DNA of 64,000 nucleotides from an uncultured Collinsella sp. (lineage in GTDB: Bacteria > Actinomycetota > Coriobacteriia > Coriobacteriales > Coriobacteriaceae): NCBI GenBank assembly GCA_958439425.1, contig CAUBVH010000008.1:1-64000 (forward strand). Reading direction: 5' to 3'. This document shows, piece by piece, positions 34,248 through 42,402 of the stretch. How positions within the stretch are numbered: position 1 is the first letter of the stretch; each line of letters starts with the position of its first letter. The notes under the pieces are model-generated. The model was not told the origin of the DNA. It ran no database searches and worked only from the letters and a program-made list of their open reading frames with translations. The position numbers and the translations under genes were made by a program.

Positions 34248-35597
34248 ATGGACGACCTTTTTTCTGCCTCGACGCGCGAGCGCTCTTTTCAGAATGCCCC
34301 GCTTGCGGTGCGTATGCGCCCCAATTCGCTCGACGAGTATGTGGGCCAGCAAAAGGCCGTCGGTAAGGGCTCGTGGCTGCGCGCCGCGATTGAGCATGAC
34401 GTGCTGTCGAGCGTGATTCTGTACGGCCCGGCCGGTACGGGCAAGACGACGCTGGCGCATATTATCGCCAACCATACCAAGAGTGAGTTTGTCGAGGTCA
34501 GCGCCGTCACGGGTACCGTGAAGGACCTGCGTCGCGTGATCGACGAGGCAAAGACGCGCCTGAATACGTATGACCGCCGTACCATCTTGTTCATCGACGA
34601 GATTCACCGTTTTTCGAAGTCGCAGCAGGATGCGCTTTTGCATGCGGTTGAGAACCGTACCGTCATTATGATTGGCGCCACGACCGAGAACCCGTACTTC
34701 GAGGTCAACTCCGCACTGTTGTCGCGTGGGCGCGTGGTAGAGCTTGATCACCTGAAGGACGAGGACATCGCCACGCTCATTGAGCGTGCGCTCGAGGCGC
34801 CGCAGGGTTTGGGCGGCAAGTTCTCGGCCGATGAGGATACGGTTAAGACCATCTGCACGCTGGCTGCGGGCGATGCACGCTCGGCTCTGACGACGCTCGA
34901 GCTGGCAAGTGAGATCGCCGTGACGCGCCCTGATACCGAGGGTACGCCTGCACCGACGGCGGGGGAGCGCTATCCCATTACCGTGGATGACGTAAAGATT
35001 GCCAATCCGCGTCGTGGCTTTACCTATGACAAAAACGGTGACATGCACTACGACATCATTAGTGCGTTTATTAAGTCCATGCGCGGCAGCGACCCCGATG
35101 CCACCATCTATTGGCTTGCGCGCATGATCGATGCGGGGGAGGATCCCAAGTTTATCGCCCGACGCATCATGATCCATGCTTCCGAAGACGTCGGTAACGC
35201 CGATCCGCAGGCCCTGCTTATAGCGCACGCTGCGTTTAAATCTGCCGAGGTCATTGGGTATCCCGAGTGTCGTATTAACCTGGCTCAGGCTGCACTCTAT
35301 GTGTGCCTGGCGCCCAAGTCCAACGCGTGCGAGGCTTCGATCGATGCGGCGCTGGCCGATATCCATAGCAGTGGCTTGCGTGAGGTGCCGAGCTATCTGC
35401 GCGATCGTCATCGCCCAGGCAGCGATGAATATGGTGTGTACAAGTATCCACATGATTATCCCGAAGGCTGGGTCGATCAGCGCTATTTGCCCGAGGGGCT
35501 GGAGCGCGGCGCGTTCTGGCAGCCTGCGGGCCGCGGTTGGGAAGAGTGGCGTGTGGAGCAAAGCGAACGCGATCGTAGCGGTAATGCTCCCAAGTAG
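34248..35597 (+). CDS. rarA: Replication-associated recombination protein RarA (MgsA)
   Basis: This AAA+ ATPase of about 449 residues is related to the clamp loader and acts at stalled forks. PLAVRMRPNSLDEYVGQQ opens the domain, Walker A GPAGTGKTT lies near residue 60, Walker B FIDEIHRF near 118 and the sensor region TTENPYFEVNSALLSR near 146. The C-terminal tetramerisation domain carries YHYISA-like DMHYDIISAFIKSMRGSDPD near 265. Starts at 34242 and 34248 are both possible; neither has a strong ribosome site. Confidence 0.93.
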   Translation: MDDLFSASTRERSFQNAPLAVRMRPNSLDEYVGQQKAVGKGSWLRAAIEHDVLSSVILYGPAGTGKTTLAHIIANHTKSEFVEVSAVTGTVKDLRRVIDEAKTRLNTYDRRTILFIDEIHRFSKSQQDALLHAVENRTVIMIGATTENPYFEVNSALLSRGRVVELDHLKDEDIATLIERALEAPQGLGGKFSADEDTVKTICTLAAGDARSALTTLELASEIAVTRPDTEGTPAPTAGERYPITVDDVKIANPRRGFTYDKNGDMHYDIISAFIKSMRGSDPDATIYWLARMIDAGEDPKFIARRIMIHASEDVGNADPQALLIAHAAFKSAEVIGYPECRINLAQAALYVCLAPKSNACEASIDAALADIHSSGLREVPSYLRDRHRPGSDEYGVYKYPHDYPEGWVDQRYLPEGLERGAFWQPAGRGWEEWRVEQSERDRSGNAPK

Positions 35598-35692
35598 GTC
35601 ATTGGCACCTCGCACATTCCCTTTGGGTATCTTTGCCCTTCTTTGGGGTACCATGAACAGCGTCTGTATTTCGATTTTTCCGGGAGGCTTGT

Positions 35693-36286
35693 ATGAGTCC
35701 CATTCAAATCGCCCTGCTGGTGCTCGCCGTTGCCGGCGTGTGGGCTGTTGTCGAGCTCGCGCTCACGCTGCGCAAGACCCGCACCGTCGTTGATTCGCTC
35801 GACAAGACGGTGAGTGACCTTAACAATACGCTCGCCGAGGCACAGCCCGTGGTGGCAAAGCTCGATGGCGCTGTCGATGAGCTCACCCCCGCGCTGGCAC
35901 AGGTTGAGCCGCTCCTCAAGTCGAGCAAGACTGCCGTTGATGCTCTGACGTCTAACCTCGTTGAGGTCGAAGCTGTGGTTCGCGACATTTCCGAGGTTAC
36001 GGGCAGCGTGGCCGAGGCCAGCAATGCCGTATCGAGCGTGACTGATTCTGCTGCTGGCGCCGTGCAGAAGCTTTTCAATAAGGTGAAGGCTCCTGCAGCC
36101 GACGCCGATCGCAAACTCGCCGCTGCCGCCGCCGAGGCCGAGCAATCTACCGAGCGCGTTCTGATTGGTGAGGCTGAGGACGAGGCCGCCGATGGTGCGG
36201 ATGCGGCTCAGAAACCCGCAGCCAAGCCTGCTCAGTATTACACCTATACGCCCGCCGAGACCTCTGAGGAGTCCTGCGATGAGTAG
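35693..36286 (+). CDS. DUF948-domain membrane-anchored protein
   Basis: This 197-residue protein has one N-terminal transmembrane helix (about 4-24). A long helical DUF948-like segment follows (about 25-140), with repeated VVD/LDK heptads. An acidic Ala-rich tail ends in SEESCDE. DUF948 proteins (B. subtilis YtxG) are often linked to general stress. The gene overlaps the downstream anti-sigma-like gene by 8 bases, which ties it to the sigma-factor operon. GGGAGG precedes the ATG. Function is unknown. Confidence 0.82.
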   Translation: MSPIQIALLVLAVAGVWAVVELALTLRKTRTVVDSLDKTVSDLNNTLAEAQPVVAKLDGAVDELTPALAQVEPLLKSSKTAVDALTSNLVEVEAVVRDISEVTGSVAEASNAVSSVTDSAAGAVQKLFNKVKAPAADADRKLAAAAAEAEQSTERVLIGEAEDEAADGADAAQKPAAKPAQYYTYTPAETSEESCDE

Positions 36287-36656
36287 CGAAGCAACCTGCC
36301 CCATTACGCTGAGCGTTGCCGGTGATCCGCGTCTCGCGCGCTTGGTGCGCATGACGGCCGCCAACGTCGGCGCACTGTGCTCTATGTCCGTCGATCGCAT
36401 TGAGGATATCCGCATGGCTGCCGAGGAAGCCTTTATCTTTGGGTGCACGGCCGTTGATTCCGACGATATCTCGATCAAATTCGATGTCGACGAATCCCAC
36501 GTGGGCATGACCTTTACCTTTGGCGACCAGGCGACTGTCGATGAGGATGACCAAGCTGCCGTTTATGCCGAGCTCATTTTGGCGAGCGTCTGCGATTCCT
36601 ACGAAAAGACCGTGGCGCCCCTAACGCTTTCCCTCGACCTCAAGGCGGATATCTAA
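36279..36656 (+). CDS. RsbW-like anti-sigma factor homologue, degenerate ATPase
   Basis: This 125-residue protein has the RsbW/SpoIIAB fold pattern: SVAGDPRLARLVRMTAANV at the N-terminus and DRIEDIRMAAEEAFIFGC near residue 42, aligned with the N-box helix. It sits directly before a SigB/SigF-type sigma gene. The N-box asparagine is replaced (AFIFG instead of A-x-TNA) and the DxGxG ATP-lid motif is not visible, so kinase activity is doubtful. The start overlaps the preceding gene; TGAGGAG is the ribosome site. It probably binds the sigma factor encoded two bases downstream. Confidence 0.78.
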   Translation: MSSEATCPITLSVAGDPRLARLVRMTAANVGALCSMSVDRIEDIRMAAEEAFIFGCTAVDSDDISIKFDVDESHVGMTFTFGDQATVDEDDQAAVYAELILASVCDSYEKTVAPLTLSLDLKADI

Positions 36657-36657
36657 T

Positions 36658-37449
36658 ATGACCGAACGTTCCCGGAGCGGCAAGACCGCTTGGGACAAGG
36701 AGAAAACCCGCGAGCTGTTTCGTCGTTATAAGGAGACCGGTGATCCGGATGCCCGCGAGCAGCTCGTCATGTCCCATATGAACCTGGTAAGGTTTCTTGC
36801 CAACAAATTTAAGAACCGCGGCGAGCCGCTCGATGACCTTTTGCAGGTCGGCTATTTGGGATTGCTCAAGGCTATCGACCGCTTTGACCCTGAGCGCGGG
36901 CTCGAGTTCACGACGTTTGCCACGCCCACCATTCTGGGTGAGATCAAGCGCCACTTCCGCGACAAGGGTTGGAGCGTGCGCGTGCCGCGTCGTCTGCAGG
37001 AGCTTTCTGCCAAGGTTAACCAGGCCACCGACAAGCTTACCAACGAGCTTCAGCGCTCGCCCAAGGTTGAGGAAATCGCCGATTACCTGGGCGTGACCGT
37101 CGACGAGGTGCTCGAAGCCATGGAATCGTCCTCGGCCTACACCTCGGTGCCCATCGAGGCCCCCGGTGCGTCCGATTCCGATGATGCGCCTTCGATTCTC
37201 GATCGCTACGCCGACGACGACAACGAGCTCGACTTTACCGATGACCGCCTGGTAATCGAGGAAGCCATCCGCGATTTCTCGCCTCGCGAGCGCGAGGTTA
37301 TTGAGCTGCGCTTCGTAAAGGGCATGACCCAGATCGAGATTGCCAAGAAGCTGGGCATCTCGCAGGTGCAGGTTTCCCGTCTGCTGCGTCGCACGCTTAA
37401 GAAGATTCAAGATAAGATTGACCCCGACGGAGTGATGATTCGTTCATGA
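36658..37449 (+). CDS. SigB/SigF/SigG-type RNA polymerase sigma factor
   Basis: This 263-residue group 3 sigma factor has region 2 (DDLLQVGYLGLLKAIDRF near 61, then FTTFATPTILGEIKRHFRDK), region 3 (RRLQELSAKV near 112 through ADYLGVTVDEVLEAM) and region 4 (FSPREREVIELRF near 208, with MTQIEIAKKLGISQVQVSRL helix-turn-helix). This is the stress/sporulation clade. The adjacent anti-sigma-like gene supports partner-controlled activity. It overlaps the AI-2E transporter start as ATGA. Confidence 0.93.
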   Translation: MTERSRSGKTAWDKEKTRELFRRYKETGDPDAREQLVMSHMNLVRFLANKFKNRGEPLDDLLQVGYLGLLKAIDRFDPERGLEFTTFATPTILGEIKRHFRDKGWSVRVPRRLQELSAKVNQATDKLTNELQRSPKVEEIADYLGVTVDEVLEAMESSSAYTSVPIEAPGASDSDDAPSILDRYADDDNELDFTDDRLVIEEAIRDFSPREREVIELRFVKGMTQIEIAKKLGISQVQVSRLLRRTLKKIQDKIDPDGVMIRS

Positions 37450-38858
37450 GTGAGCACCCCCAACAAACCGACCGCACGCTGCGCGATACCCGTATTCTGA
37501 CGCTGCGCATTTGGGGCGTCGTCGGTTGCATTGCCATCGCCGCCGTCATCTTTAACCTTATGGGCATCCTGGCGCCAGTTATCGAGTTTTTGGCAGTCGG
37601 CTCCATCATCGCCTTTGTGATGTCGCCGATAACCAATTGGCTCGAGCACCATGGCGTGAATCGCGGCATAGGTTCGCTTGTCGCGCTTATTGTGGTCGTT
37701 GCTGTGCTCGTCGGCGTCGTTTGCATCTTGTCGCCGATTCTCTTTGGTCAGATCATGGAAGTCCTGAGCCGCCTGCCCAATCAGCTTCGTGTTGCTGGTG
37801 GCGATCTCAACGAGATGCTCTCGCATGCCAAGACGCTCAACAACACGCCGCTCAAGGAGTATTTGGACGATAATCTTTCGTCCCTGGTTGCCGTGGCATC
37901 GAAGTATGTGTCTCAGATCGCTGCCGAGCTTGGCCGCGGCGTGTTCCCGCTCATCACCAATACGGCCTCGCAGTTGTTCGTGATCTTCCTTGGTCTGGTG
38001 CTTGCATACTGGATGGCCTGCGACTACCCTCGCATGCACCACGAGATTTGCACCATCATCGGTCAGGAGAAGGAGACCTCGTACCGCTTTATGGTCGCCA
38101 TCCTTTCTCGCTCTGTCGGCGGCTATATGCGCGGTATGGTCGTGACGTCCATCTGCGGTGGTTTCCTCGCCTTTATCGGTTTTATGATCATCGGCCATCC
38201 GTATGCGGCGCTCATGGCTATCTTTACCGGCATCATGCATTTGGTTCCGGTCGTCGGTCCTTGGGTGAGCGCAGCAATCGCCACAGTGCTCGGTTTCATG
38301 TTCAGCCCCATGTTGGCGTTATGGACGCTCATCGTGACGATGGTCGCGTAAAACGTCACCGATAACGTGATTTCCCCTAAGGTTATGCAGAGCTCGGTGC
38401 AGGTACATCCCATCATGAGTCTCACGGCGCTCGTTATTGGGTCGGCACTCATGGGCCCTATCGGTATGATTATTGCCATCCCGCTTTGTGCGGCCCTCAA
38501 GGGTATCTTCGTGTACTACTTCGAGAACGAGACCGGCCGCCAGCTTGTTGCCTATGACGGCGCCGTGTTTAAGGGCACGCCGTACCGCGATGCCGATGGC
38601 AACCCGGTCGCCGCCTACGACGCGCTCGGCGACGACACCTTCATCTACGAGTCCGAGCTCATCGGCAACGAGACCGCGCCCGAGGCCAAGGCCATGCCCA
38701 AGCCCGAGCTCGATAATCCCTGGATCAAGCTCTCGGGTCTTCAGCCCGATGCCACGGGTTTCTTCAAGAATCCCTTCGCCAAGGATGACGATTCCAACTC
38801 TGATGACGATACCAAAACCGGCATCGACGGGTCCATGGACGATTCGGATTCTAAATAG
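37446..38858 (+). pseudogene. AI-2E family transporter, interrupted by in-frame TAA
   Basis: The frame encodes a typical AI-2E (YdiK/PerM-like) membrane protein with about eight helices: RNRGIGSLVAL-type opening, a soluble middle segment (residues about 105-160) and C-terminal GHPYAALMAIFTGIMHLVPVVGP. A TAA at 38349-38351 (codon 302) interrupts it, and the same frame continues without shift into NVISPKVMQSSVQVHPIMSL and the final helices to 38858. The stop aligns with a conserved Gln of the family (x-Q-x-x-x-N-x-I-S-P), so a single CAA-to-TAA change explains it. Truncation would remove the last two or three helices. Sequencing error or readthrough are alternatives. Confidence 0.8.
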
Positions 38859-38864
38859 GCCCCA

Positions 38865-39104
38865 TTAACGTTTCTTGAAGTTGTAAATGACAAGAAACGC
38901 GAGCAAAGCGATTGATAAGGGGCCGGCAACATAGAAAAAGAGAATGTCAATTGCGCGTAAAGTGCAATAAGCCTTATCGCCGGACATTACTGCATACAAC
39001 ACGTAGCCAAATGCTGGTTGGTTTGCGTACCAGCAGGAGAAAGCCAATAGCGTTAAAAGTGCCGCCAACAGAAGTGCATTGAGGAAAAATCGTTTGCTTT
39101 TCAT
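38865..39104 (-). CDS. Small two- or three-helix membrane protein
   Basis: This 79-residue minus-strand protein has hydrophobic segments at about residues 6-26 and 50-73, a short charged start MKSKRFF and end FKKR. GGAAGGAG stands seven bases upstream of the ATG, a good ribosome site. Base composition is more AT-rich than the neighbours. I recognise no family. It is convergent with the interrupted AI-2E gene and divergent from alaS. Confidence 0.6.
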   Translation of the reverse strand: MKSKRFFLNALLLAALLTLLAFSCWYANQPAFGYVLYAVMSGDKAYCTLRAIDILFFYVAGPLSIALLAFLVIYNFKKR

Positions 39105-39196
39105 CGATCGCTCCTTCCGGGTGACTCTTATATGTAATTCTACAGCAGCCCTTTTTCAAAGGATCGCACAGTACTAAATAACGTGCACTTTCGCTG

Positions 39197-39226
39197 GAGG
39201 GTCGCTGTTTGGCGGCCCTCTTTTTT
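39197..39226 (+). terminator. Terminator upstream of alaS
   Basis: GAGGGTCGC pairs with GCGGCCCTC (one G-U) around TGTTTG, followed by six T. It would end + strand transcripts coming from the sigma operon, or could act as an early leader structure. Confidence 0.65.
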
Positions 39227-39252
39227 GCATGGGCGCGGTGGGATGGTAATAT
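39225..39252 (+). promoter_or_regulatory. Candidate promoter of alaS
   Basis: TTGCAT at 39225-39230 and TAATAT at 39247-39252 are separated by 16 bases, 47 bases before the alaS start. It directly follows the T-run of the preceding terminator. Confidence 0.5.
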
Positions 39253-39298
39253 CGTTACGTTTGAACTGTTTCGATGTGAAACCGAGGAGATTCCCTCT

Positions 39299-41956
39299 AT
39301 GAGTGCTGACTACCCGTCAATGACTACGGCCGAGATTCGCTCTAAGTTCCTCAACTTCTTTGAGGAGCGCGGTCTTAAGCTCTATCCTTCTTCGTCCCTC
39401 GTCCCCGACGATCCTTCGCTGCTGCTTGCCAACGCCGGCATGAACCAGTTTAAGGAGTATTACCAGGGCAAGAAGACCATGAAGGAGATCGGCGCGATCT
39501 CCTGCCAGAAGTGCGTCCGCACCAACGACATCGATTGCATCGGCGAGGACGGCCGTCACCTGTCCTTCTTCGAGATGCTCGGCGACTTCTCCTTTGGCGG
39601 CGTCTCCAAGCAGCAGGCCTGCGCTTGGGCCTTTGAGCTCATCACCAAGGAGTTCAAGCTGCCGCTCGATCGCCTGTACTTTACCGTCTTTACCGAGGAC
39701 GACGAGACCCATGACGTATGGCGCTCCCTGGGCGTTGCCGAGGACCACATCTCCCGCTTGGGCGAGGATGACAACTTCTGGGCCGCTGGCCCCACCGGTC
39801 CCTGCGGTCCGTGCTCCGAGATCTACTTTGACATGGGCGAGGAGGTCGGCTGCGGCAGCCCCGACTGCAAGCCCGGCTGCGACTGCGACCGCTTCCTGGA
39901 GTTCTGGAATCTCGTCTTTACCCAGTACGACCGCCAAGAGGACGGCTCCATGCCGGAGCTGCCGCACCGCAACCTCGATACGGGCATGGGTCTGGAGCGC
40001 ATGGCCGCTATCATGCAGCACAAGACCGCTAATTACGACGGCGATCTGATGCAGCACCTCATCAAGCTGGGCGAGAAGATCAGCGGCAAGACCTATGACG
40101 CCGACGATTACTCCGGCGCCAGCCGCTCCCTGCGCATCATCGCGGATCACTCCCGTGCCGTCGACTTTATGATCTCTGACGGCATTCTGCCCGGCAATGA
40201 GGGCCGCGAGTACGTCCTTCGCCGCCTGCTCCGCCGCGCCGTGTTCCACGGTCGTCTGCTGGGCATCGAGGGCGCCTTCTTGACCAAGTTCATCGACGAG
40301 GTCAACGCCCAGATGGGCGAGGCCTATCCCGAGCTGCTCAAGAACGTCGCGCTCGTTAAGGGTATCGTCGCCTCCGAGGAGGAGCGCTTCTCCACGACGC
40401 TCGACAACGGCCGCGTCTACCTGGATGAGGCCCTGGCCGCGCTTGCCGAGGGTGCTGTCCTTCCGGGCGACGTCGCCTTTAAGCTGCACGACACCTTTGG
40501 TTTCCCCATTGACCTGACTGTCGAGATCGCCGGCACCGCCGGTCACGATGTCGATATGGATGGCTTTACCGCTTGCATGGAGGACCAGAAGGCCCGTGCC
40601 CGCGCCAACGCAAAGGGCGACGCCTGGGGCAGCTTTAACGACGTTTGGGTCGAGCTTTCCGACAAGGTCGCCGCGACTGAGTTCGACGGCTATGACAACG
40701 ATGTGATCGAGGATGCCAAGGTTGTCGCTATCGTGCGCAACGGTGGGTCCGTCGAGTCCGCAGCCGCGGGCGAGGATGTCGAGGTTGTTCTCGACCGCAC
40801 CCCGTTCTATGCCGAGATGGGTGGCCAGCAGGGCGATGCCGGCGAGCTTTCCGCCGAGGGCGTTGCGCTGACCGTCGCCGATACCAAGAACCACAACGGC
40901 CTGTATGCCCATGTCGCGCACGTTGCCGAGGGCACGCTGACCGTTGGTGCCACCGTGGCCGCCGCGCTCGACGCCGAGCGCCGTGGTTTCCTGCGCCGCA
41001 ACCACACCGCCACCCACCTGCTCGACGCTGCGCTTAAGCAGGTCCTGGGCGAGCATGTCTCCCAGGCTGGCTCGCTGGTGACGCCCGAGCACCTGCGCTT
41101 TGACTTCACGCACTTCGAGGCCCTGTCCTCCGAGCAGCTCAAGGCTGTCGAGGACCTGGTCAACCAGCAGATCTTCGCCTCCAAGCCGGTCGTGACCCGC
41201 GTCATGGGCATCGACGAGGCCAAGGCCGCCGGTGCTGTCGCCCTGTTTGGCGAGAAGTATGGCGACGTCGTCCGCGTTGTCTCCGTGGGCGCCGAGGATC
41301 AGCTGTTCTCCCGTGAGCTCTGCGGTGGTACCCATGCCGCCAACACCGCCGAGATCGGCCTGTTTAAGATCATCTCCGAGTCCTCTACGGGCTCCAACGT
41401 CCGCCGTATTGAGGCCGTGACCTCTAAGGGTGCTCTCGACTATATGGCCGACCGTCTGGCGCTCGTCGACGCCGCCGCTACTGCGCTCAAGTGCCGCGTG
41501 GATGAGGTTCCCGCCCGCGTGGAGAACCTGCAGGTCGAGCTGCGCGAGACTTCCAACAAGCTCAAGAAGGCACTGACCGGTGGCTCCTCCGACGCTATCT
41601 CCAACGCCATCGAGGGCGCCGTCGAGCTCGACGGTTACAAGCTCGTCGTCGCTGAGCTCCAGGGCCTTGAGGCTGCCGACCTGCGCAACGTCTGGGATAC
41701 CGTGCACCAGAAGGTCGCCGGTCCTGTTGCCTGCGTTGTCGCCAGCGTGACTGAGAAGGGCACACCGGCCCTGCTCGCCGCCGGCTCCGATGACGCCGTG
41801 AAGGCCGGTTTCCACGCCGGTAACGTGATCAAGCAGATCGCGGGCCTGGTCGACGGTCGCGGTGGCGGCCGTCCCAACATGGCCCAGGCCGGTGGCAAGA
41901 ACGCCGCCGGCATCGCCGATGCCCTCGCGGCCGCTAAGACCGCGCTCGGCGCCTAA
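39299..41956 (+). CDS. alaS: Alanyl-tRNA synthetase
   Basis: AlaRS charges and proofreads tRNA-Ala. The 885-residue protein has the class II catalytic core from MTTAEIRSKFLNFFEERG, with GDFSFGG near residue 99, and the editing domain with the HxxxH zinc motif in RNHTATHLLDAAL near residue 567 and CGGTHAANTAEIG near 677. The C-terminal DHHA1 domain ends in GGGRPNMAQAGGKN. The ATG at 39299 has GAGGAG upstream; the longer frame runs into the promoter region. ruvX follows, the usual alaS-ruvX arrangement. Confidence 0.97.
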   Translation: MSADYPSMTTAEIRSKFLNFFEERGLKLYPSSSLVPDDPSLLLANAGMNQFKEYYQGKKTMKEIGAISCQKCVRTNDIDCIGEDGRHLSFFEMLGDFSFGGVSKQQACAWAFELITKEFKLPLDRLYFTVFTEDDETHDVWRSLGVAEDHISRLGEDDNFWAAGPTGPCGPCSEIYFDMGEEVGCGSPDCKPGCDCDRFLEFWNLVFTQYDRQEDGSMPELPHRNLDTGMGLERMAAIMQHKTANYDGDLMQHLIKLGEKISGKTYDADDYSGASRSLRIIADHSRAVDFMISDGILPGNEGREYVLRRLLRRAVFHGRLLGIEGAFLTKFIDEVNAQMGEAYPELLKNVALVKGIVASEEERFSTTLDNGRVYLDEALAALAEGAVLPGDVAFKLHDTFGFPIDLTVEIAGTAGHDVDMDGFTACMEDQKARARANAKGDAWGSFNDVWVELSDKVAATEFDGYDNDVIEDAKVVAIVRNGGSVESAAAGEDVEVVLDRTPFYAEMGGQQGDAGELSAEGVALTVADTKNHNGLYAHVAHVAEGTLTVGATVAAALDAERRGFLRRNHTATHLLDAALKQVLGEHVSQAGSLVTPEHLRFDFTHFEALSSEQLKAVEDLVNQQIFASKPVVTRVMGIDEAKAAGAVALFGEKYGDVVRVVSVGAEDQLFSRELCGGTHAANTAEIGLFKIISESSTGSNVRRIEAVTSKGALDYMADRLALVDAAATALKCRVDEVPARVENLQVELRETSNKLKKALTGGSSDAISNAIEGAVELDGYKLVVAELQGLEAADLRNVWDTVHQKVAGPVACVVASVTEKGTPALLAAGSDDAVKAGFHAGNVIKQIAGLVDGRGGGRPNMAQAGGKNAAGIADALAAAKTALGA

Positions 41957-41973
41957 GAACCTAGGTAGTCGCT

Positions 41974-42402
41974 GTGGTCGCGCTTGCGCTGGACATAGGG
42001 GAGACCAGGATCGGCATCGCCGTCTCGAGCCGTGATGGCAAGATGGCGATGCCCGTCAAGGTGCTCCCGGCCGCCGAGGTCACTGGTATGGCCAAGACGT
42101 TCCGCTACCTGGTCGAGGACTATGAGCCCGACATCCTGGTAAGCGGACGTCCCCTGACCATGGCCGGTGAGCCCGGCCCCCAGGCCGAGCGCGTTGCCGC
42201 CGTGGCGCAAAAGATTGCCGACGAGCTCGATCTTCCACTGGAGTTTGAGGACGAGCGTCTGTCCTCGCAAGAGGCCAAGCGTATCCTGCGCGAGCAGGGC
42301 CTCAACGAAAAGCAGATGAGGGGCAAGATCGACATGATTGCCGCCAGCCTGTTTTTGCAGACGTGGCTCGATCGTAAAAACGAGGAGGTTTCGCATGCCT
42401 AG
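41974..42402 (+). CDS. ruvX: Holliday junction resolvase-like RuvX (YqgF)
   Basis: This 142-residue RNase H-fold protein has LALDIGETRIGIAVS at the N-terminus (first acidic residue) and DERLSSQEAKRIL near residue 95, plus KIDMIAASLFLQTWL at the end. YqgF is implicated in pre-16S rRNA 5' processing. The start is GTG 41974 with only a weak site upstream. The 3' end overlaps mltG by 8 bases. Confidence 0.93.
   Translation: MVALALDIGETRIGIAVSSRDGKMAMPVKVLPAAEVTGMAKTFRYLVEDYEPDILVSGRPLTMAGEPGPQAERVAAVAQKIADELDLPLEFEDERLSSQEAKRILREQGLNEKQMRGKIDMIAASLFLQTWLDRKNEEVSHA

Noticed and set aside
39317..41815. 832-codon open frame antisense to alaS
   Set aside because: It is a mirror of strong codon bias in alaS. 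The product is repetitive and unlike any protein family.
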